The notes beneath the pieces were generated by a model. That model saw only the letters and a list, made by a program, of their open reading frames with translations. It had not been told where the DNA came from and did not search any database. Of a DNA stretch of 64,000 bases, positions 25,270 to 37,736 are shown in pieces. A program made the translations under genes and the position numbers. Source of the DNA: Thoreauomyces humboldtii (taxonomy: Eukaryota > Chytridiomycota > Chytridiomycetes > Spizellomycetales > Powellomycetaceae); assembly GCA_027596035.1 (NCBI GenBank), contig JADGJA010000005.1, forward strand, positions 1-64,000, in the 5' to 3' direction. Position 1 is the first letter of the stretch; each line of letters begins with the position of its first letter.

Positions 25270-25937
25270 ATTGCTGCGTGCGAAAGGTCGCTGCGTGCGT
25301 TTCGTTCAAAGCGCGGTGCCCGTGAGCAGCGAGTCGTAAGTAATCACGGTCCAGCCCTGGATCGTCGCTGATGAAACGGGTCGATAGGATGGGAGCCTTC
25401 GAGTGCAGGTTTGAGGGCAGTCACCGTCACTTTCTTGGGAAAGCTCGGGCTGTCTGTTTCTGTCGGAAATGCTTCTCCGCTCCAGCAACGTAATCAGCTG
25501 CCTGCTTCAGAAATTGAGTGTTTTTCGCTTGTGCACACGAAAAAACATAAGGGAGCGCAAGACCATCAAGCTGGACCATAAGTTACTTAGAAAAACAAAA
25601 AGGGGTGCTTGGTCATACAGAAGCGTTGCAAAGCAACGAGATGAAAATCGGGTAATGACAAAGCCACCTCGGAAGGAGGTTGGCCGGGAAAAAGCAGCAG
25701 AGGGAAACCATACAAGGCGTGAGTGCGAATGCAATGAACCTAGTTAGCGGCCAGGAGGTACAGGCAGGAAGTCGGGTGCCGGTTGCGTCGTCAAGCTGAG
25801 CGAGAGCACCGTTCGTTAAGCAAGCGGCCTGCCGGGCGTCTCGGTGCTGAGAGGCTGTGAGGCTGGGAAAGACCATCGCCGGCTTGAACGGGCGAAGATC
25901 CGGTGAGGATAGGAGGGACAGCGAAAACGTAAGGGTG
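25270..25937. other. Intergenic region between EPL1 3' end and dynein start
   Basis: This 668 bp stretch is the EPL1 3' UTR plus the dynein promoter. Frames on both strands are short and unlike any protein I know. It is A/G-rich near 25,530-25,700. No gene is supported. Confidence 0.5.
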
Positions 25938-28900
25938 TTAAGCCGCGCTTTTGGTCGACGGAAGGTGTGGGGACATGGCTGGGTGATCTTGCAGGATCCC
26001 GGACGTTGGACCATTTTCCTTGTCGCTAGAGTGGGCATCAGCAGAAGAAGACGGCATCGATGGCGAGTTTTGCTTGCTTCCAATTGCTGGACTCGCTGGG
26101 AGAGGCGAGGGTGCGCCAGAGGTAGTCTTGAACATAGGTTGTGTTGGCTGATGATGTGTAGACGTGAGAGATTGTTGGAGCTGGCGTGCAGTGAGCTGCT
26201 TCTGTATCTGCTGCTGGATTTGAAATTGCTGTAGCTGGGCCGAAGAAAGAGAACTTCCACTAGCACCGAGATCCCCCAGTGCGCCGGAAGATGGTGTGGA
26301 CATGTTGGCCGACATCTGAGGCGATGAGCCTGGTATGCTTTGAGGCATGGGGATGCCGTTGGTAGAAGCGATGGATCCCGCGAGGGCACCTGATGCTGCC
26401 GACTTGAGCTTCTGCTGGTTGAGCATATGCTGTTGCATGCTAAGATGGCCTTGTTGAGATTGCTGTTGATGCTGGTGTTGCTGAGCAATGTACGCTTGCA
26501 AGTGTGCTTGGTTGACGCTACTGTTCCCTTGCATGATGGCCCCTAAGGTAGCCTGATTGAGGCCACCCTGAGCTCGCAAATTCTGCATCGCAACCTGTGC
26601 GCGAGCTTGTTGCTGCAAATTGAGCTGATTTGCAGGGTTATTTGTTTGTGGGTAGTAGAAGAGTTGCTGCTGAGTGAACCCGTTTGGGGCAGTAGAGTTG
26701 GGTGAAGTAAGCCCTGTAGCTGCGCTCGGCCCTTGCGAGGATGGTTGAAGCAATGCAGAACTTGCTGATTGTGCATGCTGCTGTTGCTGAACCTGCTGCG
26801 GAAGCTCCTGTTGTTGAAGTTGCTGTTGATGCTGTTGCTGACGTGCCTGGGCGAGCTGATGCTGCCGTTGCATCATCTGCATTTGCTGCGTGGCCTGAAG
26901 TTGCTGGCGCGCTTGATGCTGCTGCCGACTAAATTGGCCGCTTACGGGGGCGCCAGCTACTTGGGTAGGCGTGCCAGGTATTAATTGATGAGCAGGCGGT
27001 GCTGGCGAGCCCTGCCCGGACGCTACGAATGATGGTGCTGGCTTCGCTGGCGACTGCACGCCGTTGGAGGCAGGTGTTGCAGGTGACATAGACTGTGAGA
27101 TGCTGGAACTACGGACTGGACCGCTGCTCTGGCTCGGCCCGGATGCCGGAATCAGATTAGCGCCTGCACTGGTGAAGCCGCCCGGGGCCCCTCCCACGAG
27201 AGGCATCCCTTGTTGCTGCGCTTGCTGCATCTGCTGATACTGCTGCCGCTGCTGCTCCGCTTGGCGAGAAGCTTGCTGCATCATAGCTTTGATGATCGAG
27301 GCTTTAGGATCGAGCGTTTCGAGGCGCTTCTTCTGAGACGCACCCGTAGGAAGCTTAGTGTTGGACTCTAACCCCTTGGACAGCCGCTTTTTCATCATTC
27401 CATTTGAACCCAGAGGGGTTGCTGGGGCACCCACATGGGCAGCGTTTGTAGCACGGACGACCAACGGCGGGGCACAAGCAGCTTCTTCCGCGCGCTGGGC
27501 TGCATTCGAGGCACGTGGTGCAATTTGTTCTGGATGGGCAGGCTTACTGATGAGCGAGAGGAGTTCATCGCCCCCTTTCGGTCCAGCAGTATATAGCCGG
27601 TATGCCATTTGACTGGAAAGCGGATGTCAGTACACTCCAAATGTTCCGTTGCTTCACACAAAAAGATTACCTTGCCGTATCCTCCATTTGCACCACATGA
27701 TCCTCATCCACTTCTTCGTCACTGTTGTCGAACCTCCAACGTTGTACTGCGGGATCCGGTTCCGACGAAGGATTGGCTTTCTCCCGTCGGGGACGATATC
27801 GCAAATGGGAAGGTCGCCTCTTTCCGCTGATAGTTCCGGCCCAGATGCTTTGATTGACATGTCGATCAATATGAATGCGGCCACCTCTCCCGATCCGTCG
27901 CCGACCGAAGGGGATCCGAGGCTCTGTATCGCTTTCATCATCGGCGAGATCATCCCAATGCACCCGCATAGCATTGAAATCAGTTCTCCAGCATTCAGCT
28001 GCCCGAGATCTAGTGGGAGGAGCGTACGGAGTCTGATAGGGGCATGCCGATGAGTAACAGAGTTGTCCAACATGGAGAACATGTTGAAATGTACCTCGGT
28101 TAGGTCCAGCCAGCCTTGACTTTCCTCCAACATTTTCTTCTTTCTCGCTCTGCCTTCTGCAGTCAGAGCGTCGCATTCTGCAGCAGATTCATGCAGCCGA
28201 TGTTCCAGAGCCACCATCTGCGCGGGATTCCGCAAAGTTCCGGCAGGAATCTTGATTTTTTTCACAACCTCATCCCTAATCGCGAATGTGAGCATAAATG
28301 GATGGCAATGCTATGCAAACAAGAATGCTTACCGGCTTTCATCACCGCGCTTCACCTTCCGCCTTCGTACCTCGGGACTGAGGTCGCTCTCCTTTTCTGA
28401 GGTGACGATCCCAAGCTTCTTCTTCAAACGCCGGACCAGCACCCGTTGCTCGAAAATCAGATGCTCAAGAACAATGCTCTCCTTGCGAGCAGCTTCGCGA
28501 TTTGTGATGAGCTCCAAGATCTGCCGAGCTCGGTTCATCTCGTCCCGCAGTCGACGCAGCTTGTCCAAGGACTGGGAATCAGCTCGGACGGTCCTGGTCT
28601 TGCGAACAGCCTTGACTTCTCGACGCCGAAAGCAGACATATGGATCATTATCTGCTTTGACGAGCCAGTCCTCGGAGTGCTGAACAAGGAAACATTAGAT
28701 CAAACCTAACTTGATTGTTGCCGTGAATGTTATACCTTCAACTTGGGGAGGATAGGGATACCATTGCGCTCCGAGTAGCGACGCCGTTTCCAGTGTTCGT
28801 AAATATCAGGAGCAGCAGACAGAAACGGAATGAGCTTCGGCTCGTTCTTTTCCAGAAAGACTTGACATTCGTTCAGAGTTGGGGGATCGCCAGAGACCTG

Positions 28901-29602
28901 CATGGCTCACGGCATGAGAATTATCGTGTAAAGAAGCATCTACGTGACCAAACAAACCTTGTCGTCTCCGGCTCTTTCGAAAGCCCAGATTATTATCTCA
29001 AATTGGTCATCCGAGATTTCAACCCCGCTGCTAGCAAGCTTTGGTCTGATCTCGTCCAAGAAGGCTGCATCAGCATCGTCAAGGTTATATGGACATCCGA
29101 TGACATCTTCGATAGGGGTGGAAAACCGAATGGATGATGGAGGTTGATGAAAGGTGCTTGAGTAGAACTTTGCGTAGTCGCTGATGACTCGTGAAGCATC
29201 TGGTGTTGGGATGATGACCTGCTCATGGAGGTGCCCGGTCTGATGGCTTGCGATGAGGGCAGCTTGCAGATGGTGTTCCTGCACAAGAAGGAAGTGAGAA
29301 ATCAAAGGGAGTCTGTGTGGTGGTGCGTGAGGGAAAGGGCAAGTGATAGATGCAGCTGTCCAAAAGAGTCCGCCACCGCAGACACGTCATCATGTGCCAT
29401 TTTCAGGCCTGGCGCAGAGGCATGGAGAGAGACGACGTACCTCTTCTTCCTCCTTTTCCACACCAGTCGCCACCTGGAGTATGGCTCGGTTGAGAGAGGC
29501 AGACTGATCCAGGTCTGGAACCTCATGGTAGCGGTAAACTGGGATCGGTCGCTTTGCGTCGATTTTCCGAGACCGCAGGCCCGCCCCAGACTGTGCCACC
29601 AT
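25938..29602 (-). CDS. EPL1: Enhancer of polycomb-like protein, NuA4 subunit
   Basis: ATG 29602 opens an EPcA-type N-terminus: SRKIDAKRPIPVYRYHEVPD, an RAILQVATGVEKEEEE stretch, then EHHLQAALIAS across intron 1 (donor GTACGT near 29,438, acceptor near 29,275). The next exon has VIIPTPDASRVI and an EDVIGCPYNLDDADAAFL segment, hallmarks of Epl1. Downstream exons give DPYVCFRRREVKAVRKTR and a helical KLRRLRDEMNRARQILELI region, also conserved. The C-terminal third (27608-25938) is one exon of very Gln-rich, Ala/Ser/Pro-rich low complexity ending at TAA 25938. Epl1 anchors the piccolo module of the NuA4 histone acetyltransferase (with Esa1 and Yng2) and tethers it to Tra1. That chromatin role is taken from the family. 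The long Q-rich tail looks like an activation or scaffold region. Confidence 0.9.
25960..27290. repeat. Gln-codon-rich low-complexity tract in EPL1
   Basis: Repeated TGC/TTG/CTG triplets on the plus strand encode Gln-rich blocks of the EPL1 C-terminus. They are densest at 26,400-26,480, 26,770-26,930 and 27,210-27,260. Confidence 0.7.
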
Positions 29603-30814
29603 CTGTCAGTTGGAATGTCGCGAGATTACTTTTTTGACAAGCTCATGTGAAGCGGGGTGGCCGTATCACTTTGGCGTCCCAGAAGCGCAGTATAGGTTGT
29701 AGTATTCTCCTCGTCTTGAAATGGCGTGTTAAAGTTCGAGGGTCCTGGCGCTGCTCCTCACGTATAATACGGGGCGTCGGTTTTCGCGCTATAGTAGGGC
29801 TTCCGGGAAATGATTTTCTGTCTTGTGGAATGTGCAGGGTTAGGGCTGCACGAAGGTACGCCGTGAGCTGGGAGGCATTAGCCCTGGCCAAAAGTAGGAA
29901 GGCTATCGGACTAGCGAACCTTTGCGGGTATTTGCTTGTACGTATCTTCGAGTTTACTTGAACTGCTGGCTTTCAGAAAGTCCGTGAACAGTATACAGTG
30001 CATGTATGTAGTTACCTGGGCAAGCCAGGTACCGTCGGAGACGCGTCAGTTTTCGAAGTCCGCTTGTGGTTTTGGACTGGGGTAAGTGTAACTTTAAAGC
30101 AAGGTTTGATTTTCAAAGGTAGAAGAAACAACTCAAAAAGACCGCGAGCGGGCCCCACAGAGGACGAGGGATGAATGATAAATGAAAAATATGAATATGT
30201 CGGAGAATCGCGAGTGTAATGCACTCATTTCCACCATATTCTGAGCGCTCGTAGAGCTGTCCGCCTTCATGTGCAGAACCGCAAGCCCTTCCCAATCGCA
30301 ATCCCAACAATACACGCCCTACAACCGGTATATCGGCCTCCTTCTCCTGGTCCTTAGCCGTCCAAACAATTTCTGTCGAAAACTGTGGAAGGGTCACTCA
30401 AATCTCAGTCAGATAGCCTCACATGACGGGCACACGCGGAAGTCTGATGAGGGAACCAGCTCCCCCTTTTCGTTCGCTGCCATACCTTTCAGAATGGTGA
30501 AGGTTTTTTGGATTTGCCCTTCTTCCAACCTGTCGTTGCATCGGCTGTCTTTGCGTCGATCTTTCAGAGCGGCGTGAACTGGTTGCGGGGCAGGACGCGA
30601 GATGGTTTAATGCTGCTTGCAGTGTACAATCACTGGACTAGCCGCAAGGACTAGCCGCAATCGAATGCGGCATGAGGCTATGCTGGACTTGGCTTCAAGT
30701 TAGTACGAAATGGCCAGACCAATCATATGACTCGCAGATATATTCGTGCGAAAAACACCAGGACAGAAAACCACCAGACCAGGACAGGAAAGGAAACAAA
30801 GTGGTGCCGCACAC
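29603..30814. other. Unclear 1.2 kb stretch between EPL1 start and nucleoporin 3' end
   Basis: No confident gene. On the minus strand a possible short spliced gene can be drawn. An ATG near 30,494 opens MAANEKGELVPSS, followed by DFRVCPS and a GTGAGG donor. An acceptor about 40 bp later continues as STEIVWTAKDQEKEADIPVV. A further possible exon carries a YCWDCDW motif in another frame, near 30,290. The splice phases do not join these into one convincing product, and I do not recognise a family. The rest (29,640-30,050) has only frames without ATG starts. A promoter for EPL1 must lie near 29,600-29,900. Confidence 0.3.
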
Positions 30815-33800
30815 TCATCCTCGATGGCCGCCAAAGCTGTTGAACTTAGGAGGTTGCTGCTGTGGTTGACCGAAGGGGCTGCTTCCGCCACCAAACACTG
30901 ACTGCGCTGGTTGGGCACCTTGCGGGCTTCCGAATGCGCCGAAGCCGGCAGGTGCAGCGGACGGCTGTGCAGATCCAAATGCACCGAAACCTGATTGTCC
31001 ACCTGGTGCGGCACCTGCAAATGCAGCAAAGCCTGATGGCTGGGCAGCATAGCTTCCAAAGCCGCCACTAGACAAATATGTGAAGTAAGTGGATGAACTT
31101 CATTGAGCTGGCATCAAGCAAAGCACCGAGCGGCGTGCCATGAACGTACCCAGACTGGCTTGCTTGCTTTATACTGTTAGCCATGGATGCAAGCCCGCCA
31201 ACATTTGATCCCATTCTATTGCAAAAATGGTCAGTACCCTGCGTCAGGATTATATCAGCGTTCAAAGAGCCGACGTACCCTGTAGCTTGAGAGCCAAAAG
31301 CACTGGAAATGTTGCCGGCAGGTGCGAACTGAGATGGCCCAAATGCAGAGCTGGGTGGGGTTGAGCTTGATCCAAAAGAAGCCCCAACTGCTTGTGCCAT
31401 GGACGGGGCGGATGAACCGAAGCCGGTTTGACCAAAAGTGGCTGGCGCGATGCTTCCAAATGCCCCAAATCCTGATGCTTTAGGCGCATCTGATCCGAAA
31501 CCGGTAGTAGGCGCAGTGCTTCCGAATGCCCCAAATCCGGATGCTTTAGGCGCATCTGATCCGAAACCGGTAGTAGGCGCAGTGCTTCCGAACGCCCCGA
31601 ATCCTGATGCTTTGGGCGCATCTGATCCGAAACCGGTACTATTTGCAGCGCTTCCAAAGGCCCCGAATCCTGATGCTGTAGAGGCATCTGATCCGAAACC
31701 CGTAGTAGGCGGAGTGCTTCCGAACGCACTAAATCCAGATAATGGGGGCGCGTCTGTGAAAGCATGAGTAAGTATTGGTACTACCGGCTTGATACGAACC
31801 AAGGAACTGAAAGGTACCTGAAGCTTTAGGTGCTTGCTGACTACCTAAAGAGCCAAAGCCAGAACCAAAGGCAGAAGCAAGCCCCATACTTGCCGTATCA
31901 TCCTCCATAACGTCATCCATTTCGACCTCACTTCTGTCCAACTGCGGCTCAGGCCCGGGGTCAGGCAGGGGCTCACGCACGGGCTCGGTCTCACGTTCGG
32001 GGACGTCAGATTTCAATGCGGAACTGGTTTCCTGTTCACGCGGTGACTCCTCATCAGTCAGAGAGGGTTCCGCAATCTCGTTACGCAGGTTTTCGTCCGA
32101 TTGCCGTGGTTCAGATAGTACATCTTCCGCGGGCACAACAGGCGTCTCTGCTGGTTCCTCTACAAGTGGCCCTTCTGGGTTGTTGACCTCTGACAGAATA
32201 TCGCCAGTCACACCAGGAGGAAGAAGTAGTTTGTCCGCTGGCTTAACTACAAACGCAGGCTCCGACAAGTCTGTGGACACCAGGTCGGTGGAAAGAAGCG
32301 TTGACGATTCAATAGCCGAGTGGCCTGAATTCCTCGAGGCAAGATTGGCCCGCTCGGAGCCAAATTCTTGCGCCGTCCGATCGGCTTGCTCGGAATCGGA
32401 ACTTGGTCCTTTGTCTGATTCTTCAACTTCTTCTTCTTCGCTACTCGAGGCTGAACTGTTTTCATGATCCGTGTTTTGCGAAATGCCTTGAACTGTGAAA
32501 TCTTCAGAAAAGCTCTCCTCAGCAGGAGTCTGTTCGCCAAGTTGAACATCGTGCACTGTAACGTCTTCAGCAAAGCTCTCGTCTCCAGGCTCGGCATTCT
32601 GGATAGCAACGTCTTCAGCAAAGCTTTCGTCTCCGGCTGGCAAACTTTGAGCAGTAGCATTGTTGGGGAGCTCCGAGTCAGTCTCGGTATCTTGATACGT
32701 GGCATCTTCCACAAACTCTCCGTCCTCAAGTGTGTTGTCCTGTTCGGCTTCCGTAAATTCGGACTCGTTGAGCTCCGAAGCTTCTTGCTTGATATCCTTC
32801 TCGCTTTCGAAGTCTTCCTCGGAGGCATCTTGTTCGTCGTCCGGCTTTATATCATCGCTGTGGTCCTTGACGTGCTCCCACCCAGATTCGGATGATGGGA
32901 CACTATCCACCACTGGCTCCCCATTTTCACCAGTTGGCTCGACTTTGACGGGCACTTTTCCAAACTTGGGGACAGGGGCTGCAGAGGTGCCAAATGGTCC
33001 TGACCCAAAGATATTTCCAGCGGGTTCCTTCAGCGGGGTTGACTTCGAAGGGCCAGATTGAGGCGACGCCGAAAGGGCCGGAGACTGCGCCGGGTTCCCT
33101 TCTATCTTGATCCACCCAGAAGATTCCGGAGCTCCAGCTTCCTGGCTTTGAAGCGCAAGACTAAAGCTGTTCGGGACTCCTCCTGCCAGTTTTTGAGATA
33201 CTGCTTTGTTGGGAATCTTGGTGGGCGTGTCAAAGACGGACGAATTGAGAGAACCGATTCCAAAGCTGCTCTTGGAAGTAAGATCGGCCGAGCTACTCAG
33301 CCGTCCCTGCAAAGTTGGTTCGGCCGGCATCGGAGCTTCAGGAGATATATCAGGGAACCTCATCTCGGCATTGATGCGAGTCACAGCTTCTTTGGTACTT
33401 CTCGGAGTTGCGCTCCGGGTTAAGGTCTGTCTGGTAGAACTCTGAGAGGGTGGTCGAAGCATTGCGGCACAAGCCTTGGCAAAAGTCTCAGGATCCTGCA
33501 GCTGCAAAGCTCCCTTGCATGTGGTGGCAGATGTATTAACACGTCCTTTACCCGTGGTGTTCCTAGCCAAAGCTTTCAGGCGATTGAGGAAAGCTGCACG
33601 CGTTGCTGCTTCCGGTGGCGCTGCCTCAAACTTCTCTCTTACAGCCCCTTCGTCGTCATCGTCAGACGAGTCTACTAACCCAAACCCTCGTGTACGACGA
33701 CCTTCTTGTGGTGTTCGCGAATATTGAGAGCGCACAGGGCCATCGTGACGTGGCAGGCGCTGCACCTGCTCGTTAAGAGCAAGCAACGCGCGTATGTTGT

Positions 33801-36726
33801 TCTCTGTACTACGAGTGATGTGGTTTGCAACACCGCAGATCGTCTGCCAATCGGGCTTCTTCAGACGGTGGCGACTCTCGTTGTCCTGTTCGTCGCACCG
33901 AAGTCTTTCCATGTAGTCAGCAATTGTCTGCAAACTACGCTCGACAACCTTAGCCCGCTGCAAGATGCTGCTCCGCAGGCTTTCGTCTTCTGGCCCCAAC
34001 GGCGCATCCGGAGCGTGCTTTGCAGGTCCTTCCTGCGCCATCGCTTCGAAGCGGCGTTGACACTCCGTGACCAGCACAGCTTCCTGCGGAAGACCGTCAA
34101 GCAACTCCTTCTGGCCTTTATCGAGTGCCACAAGTTCTTCTTGGTAGTAATCGATCTGCCGTGCGACTGCATCGGTCTTCTCGCATAAAATGTCCAGGTC
34201 GTTCAGGGTCCAGTCGCCAGAGGAATCTGATTCCTGGGCTGCTTTGATTGCGCTGCCGCTGACTCCGAGGCGGTAACCAAAGTTGTCCATTTCTTCGCTA
34301 AAAGCAGTGTAGAGTTCCTCAAATTTGCTTGTTACAACTTCGGGCGGGTCCTCAATACTCGGTTGGGCCATACGAAGGGGGCGGAGGCTCCCAGATGTCT
34401 GCGTTGAAGCAGGTGCTGGGCTAGCAGATTTGGCAAGAATTGGATTCACCACCGAGCGGACTGTCGGGATAGGTGACGACTGCACAGGAGATGCTTTGAC
34501 CGTTGAGGCCGGTCTTGCAGCGTCTGACACTTTGACCCCGGTGGTGCTCGGCGCGATAGTTCTTCCAGCTGCTTCGGACAACCTCTCAGGCGGCGCTTTA
34601 CTTTCAAATGCAGAAGATCCTTGAATGAATGCAGTCGAAGTTTTCCCAGTAGAGCTCACCTGGGAAAGGGTCGCGGCCTGAGCGCCAAAAGGTGACTTCC
34701 CCAGACCCAGAGGTGCACCTAAACTGGTTTTAGGAACGCCCAATCCGGAGAAGCCGGAAACAGCGGGTCTAGTAGCGGTTTCGATAGTTGATTTGGGCGC
34801 AACCGATTTGTCGACGTGAGATGTTGTCGTCGGAGCCATGCCGCTGCCAAAGAGGGTTTTGGCATCTGCCACGGCACTCCCGAAAACGCCAGGCTTTGCT
34901 GTAGTTCCGAAAGAAAAAGAAGTGGGCTTCATATCTGGATTCGATTCTGCCTTTGATACTGCTGGTAGTTGAACTGTCGGGATGCTAGCCGCTGCCGCAT
35001 TTGCTCCTTTCTCTACTCGACGTATCGACCCTGGGATCTCGTTTGAAGTGCACATCGCAGCAGAGATTTTGTTCTCCTTGACTGCGTCTTTGTCTAAGCA
35101 GTGGTATGCCATCAGATTCCCATCACTGCTGTACGTGAGAACAATAGGAACAGGCTTTGTCGGGGGGTCATCCGGATCATCTGGAACCAAAGTATCTTCG
35201 CTGGTGTTGTCGATAGCAAGCCCCAAAAGCCAGGATTGCTCCTCGCTTTCGTTCAGCGGAAGCACGATTCCTTCATTCTCCGCGAGTGACCATGTCCCCC
35301 AATTGCCTTCATGGTCACAGCCGGCGAAGCGAACATCTGGCGCCGTCGAGCTTCCCAGTATAAGCAAGTGGCTGATTTTCCCACCTCTGCCAAAACGGGG
35401 GTTCAATGACACGCTTCAAGCACTGAAGATCTTTGCCAACTCACAGTGCTTTCAGATGCTGTATGAAAAAATGGTTCGGAGTATTTTCCCGGTCGACATA
35501 CAGCGGAATCTGAAGTTTGACATATGTTGTCACCTTCTGCAAGACAATGCACATCAGCTTGTTATTCTTAAAGAAATCGAGAAGGCAATACAAGCTTACT
35601 GGCGTTCCTGTCTGTGAGATAATGTACAGTGGGCAGTCGCTGTAAGGGTCATCGGGATTGCCATAGAAGACCATGAACATACTGGCCTCTGGCCAATGAA
35701 TGTGGAACACTGGATCGCAGTTTTAATTTTGCGTATTAAAACAATTGATGGCAAAAGATACGCACCTTCATACTCCGCACCGAGAGCGGAGGGTTTGGGT
35801 ATCCTCTTCTTTTCTATTCCTTCGGGAGTCATTTGTGTGATCGAGCCGTCCTTCAAGCCACATGCAAGCTGTTTTCCTTTTTTGCTCCAGCAGACTAAGT
35901 TGATGTCAGTCTAGCAACACCCAGGGATGTCGAGGCACCAGCGCACGAACGTACTTGACTTGACCGCTGCCAAGGGCAACACAGTCTTGGCTTCTGTAAA
36001 ACTGATAATCTGGACGGTGCCATTTTCCAACAGCACGGCAGCAGTGTCCGGAGATTCGCTTGGGTTGGGCAAGACCTCCAGAGCAGGACCGCTCAGCGAG
36101 AACTGCTTCAAGAGCGTAGGTATTTTCCCTTGCCCAGCTGGCTTTATGTCATACAAGGACAATATGCCTGCGGCAGTACAGATAACGATGACCAGTTCGT
36201 CTGCGCTAAGTTTCACATGATGGACGCGACTGTCGGTGACGGCGAACTCGATCAGGTCGGGCAGACAGACTTTAGTGTTTTTGACCGCGTCTTTGAGCGC
36301 TGTCCTGACGTCCTTTAGATATGCAAATGCAAAGCCTGGGCAACAAGAAAATCAGCTCGCCGGACTAGGTGCTCGAAGGTCTTAAGTACGTGATGCTCCC
36401 GCATGCCGGCTCAAGTGTGTACCTTTTGTGGTCCCGCAAACGACGTAGCCGTACAGCGACGAGACTGCCAGTAGCGACGCGTGGACGGGTGTGTCAAGGA
36501 GCGCGGACGAGACATTAAGTTTTGCCTCCACTTGCAGTGCCTTGAGTTGGAGTGACTGTAAGAAGTACGGAGCATGGTGAGGACTGGTGCGTTTCGAAGA
36601 ACCCTTCGAGCGTGGGAATTGAGATGCCAGGCGATCTCGGACGTGTCAGACACAACTGCGGGAACGGAACCAGTTCAACCCTACCTCCCACTCAACCTCT
36701 GGGGCCGCTATCTCAGTCGCACTCAT
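30815..36726 (-). CDS. NUP159: FG nucleoporin, Nup159/Nup214-like
   Basis: Exon 1 is short (36726-36685, MSATEIAAPEVEWE). Exon 2 starts at 36555 with SLQLKALQVEAKL and continues through LLAVSSLYGYVVCGTTKG, matching the opening blade of the Nup159/214 beta-propeller. Further exons to about 35,400 complete the propeller (VIVICTAAGILSLYDIKP, NGTVQIISFTEAKTV, and a long exon beginning around RFGRGGKISHLLILGSS). The exon down to about 31,800 holds scattered SFSFG/VFGS motifs. It also holds a helical segment with coiled-coil character (EELYTAFSEEMDNFGYRLG onward, about 34,330-33,740), and then a long Glu/Asp-rich part. The last exons (31,800-30,815) are dense FG repeats. The protein would sit on the cytoplasmic face of the nuclear pore and act in mRNA export with Dbp5 and Gle1. 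This is inferred from the family. Estimated length is about 1,750 residues. Confidence 0.85.
31440..31745. repeat. 66-bp tandem repeat encoding SGFGAFGS-type FG units
   Basis: About four and a half near-identical 66-bp units encode 22-residue FG repeats (ASGFGAFGS..., TGFGSDAPK...) in the nucleoporin. Adjacent units differ by only a few bases, which suggests recent unequal exchange. Confidence 0.85.
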
Positions 36727-37736
36727 TTGACTTGAAATTGTGGGTGGGTCGGCTTTGTCTTGAGGAGGTCCTTGTTCTTGTCCGGTCTTGAGGTGGACGT
36801 GAGGGGCGAATGGGTGAGTGGTGGCACAGTCACGCATGATTTCGTAGATTATCAGCGCCTTAAGAAATGGAATGTTGATGACTGATGATCGACCAAAGTA
36901 AAACAGTTAAGCACCGACCTACAAGCAACTGCGTGCGCACGCCGATCGGAAGTAGCAAGCGAGCAGCCCGAAACGGACGGCTTCGGTGCTTGATCTTCAA
37001 CGGTGCTGCCTGTCTGTTTCTGTCGAAACAGTTTGTCTGCCGGTCTTGCACATCCTGTATCTCTGAGTCTGAGATTGGTATTCTTGGCCCTTCGTGATAG
37101 TATTCTCCTTCTCCTGCCACGAACTCGGGCGACTCAAGTAACGTTTTATGACGACCTGCCCGCGGGACGTTGACTGTCGAAAACCTCAACCGCTGAACAA
37201 CGCCCAACGACGACCCAACGACGCATCACAGTAGAGCTTCAAATCTCAAGATGCCAATCCCATATCCAGTAAGGCATCCCTGAGAAGCTCATACCAGCCC
37301 TCCTGGCCATAACCGACCGTCCACGCGACCTAGACAACCCGCCACAACGAAAATCTCGCGCAGCCACCGCTTTGAGGGTCAAAAGTTCGATATTGACGAG
37401 TACGCTCAAAACACCGGACAAAAGCATTTCGTTCACGATGAATACGACATTATAGCTCAAGACGAAGGAGAGGATGACTCGTACTCACGATCCTGGGTCT
37501 AACGCAGAGCGAGACGGCGAGACCGTAAAGCTTTCCGCTGTGTATCAGATGACGGTGTTTTAGACATTCAGCCTGCTATTCTAGTTTCCGGACATCATGT
37601 ATCAGGAGAGTCGATCCGGTGCCCGCGGTCTTGAAGCCCACAGTCACTTTGGTCCTTGCTCGCCTCAATCACGTGCAAGCGACGAAGAGGCAATGGAGGG
37701 GATCTCCTACGGTCTGCTCGGAGTCAACGAAAATAG
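36727..37736. other. Upstream region of the nucleoporin and of an unresolved plus-strand locus
   Basis: The left part holds the nucleoporin promoter. A plus-strand coding-like frame runs about 37,335-37,500 (HRFEGQKFDIDEYAQ, then an acidic end) and may be an upstream exon of the locus at 37,737. An ATG at 37,251 followed by a GTAAGG donor could be its start, but the phases do not join cleanly. Confidence 0.3.

Noticed and set aside
29643..29961. Small genes on either strand upstream of EPL1
   Set aside because: The frames begin with non-ATG codons, have unusual composition and show no family resemblance.
31440..31745. Regularly spaced repeats as a CRISPR-like array
   Set aside because: The 66-bp units are contiguous without unique spacers, are in frame and encode FG repeats of a nucleoporin.
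36860..37207. A 115-codon minus-strand frame upstream of the nucleoporin
   Set aside because: It begins with a TTG codon, shows no known motif and lies in the expected promoter region. Coding was not supported.
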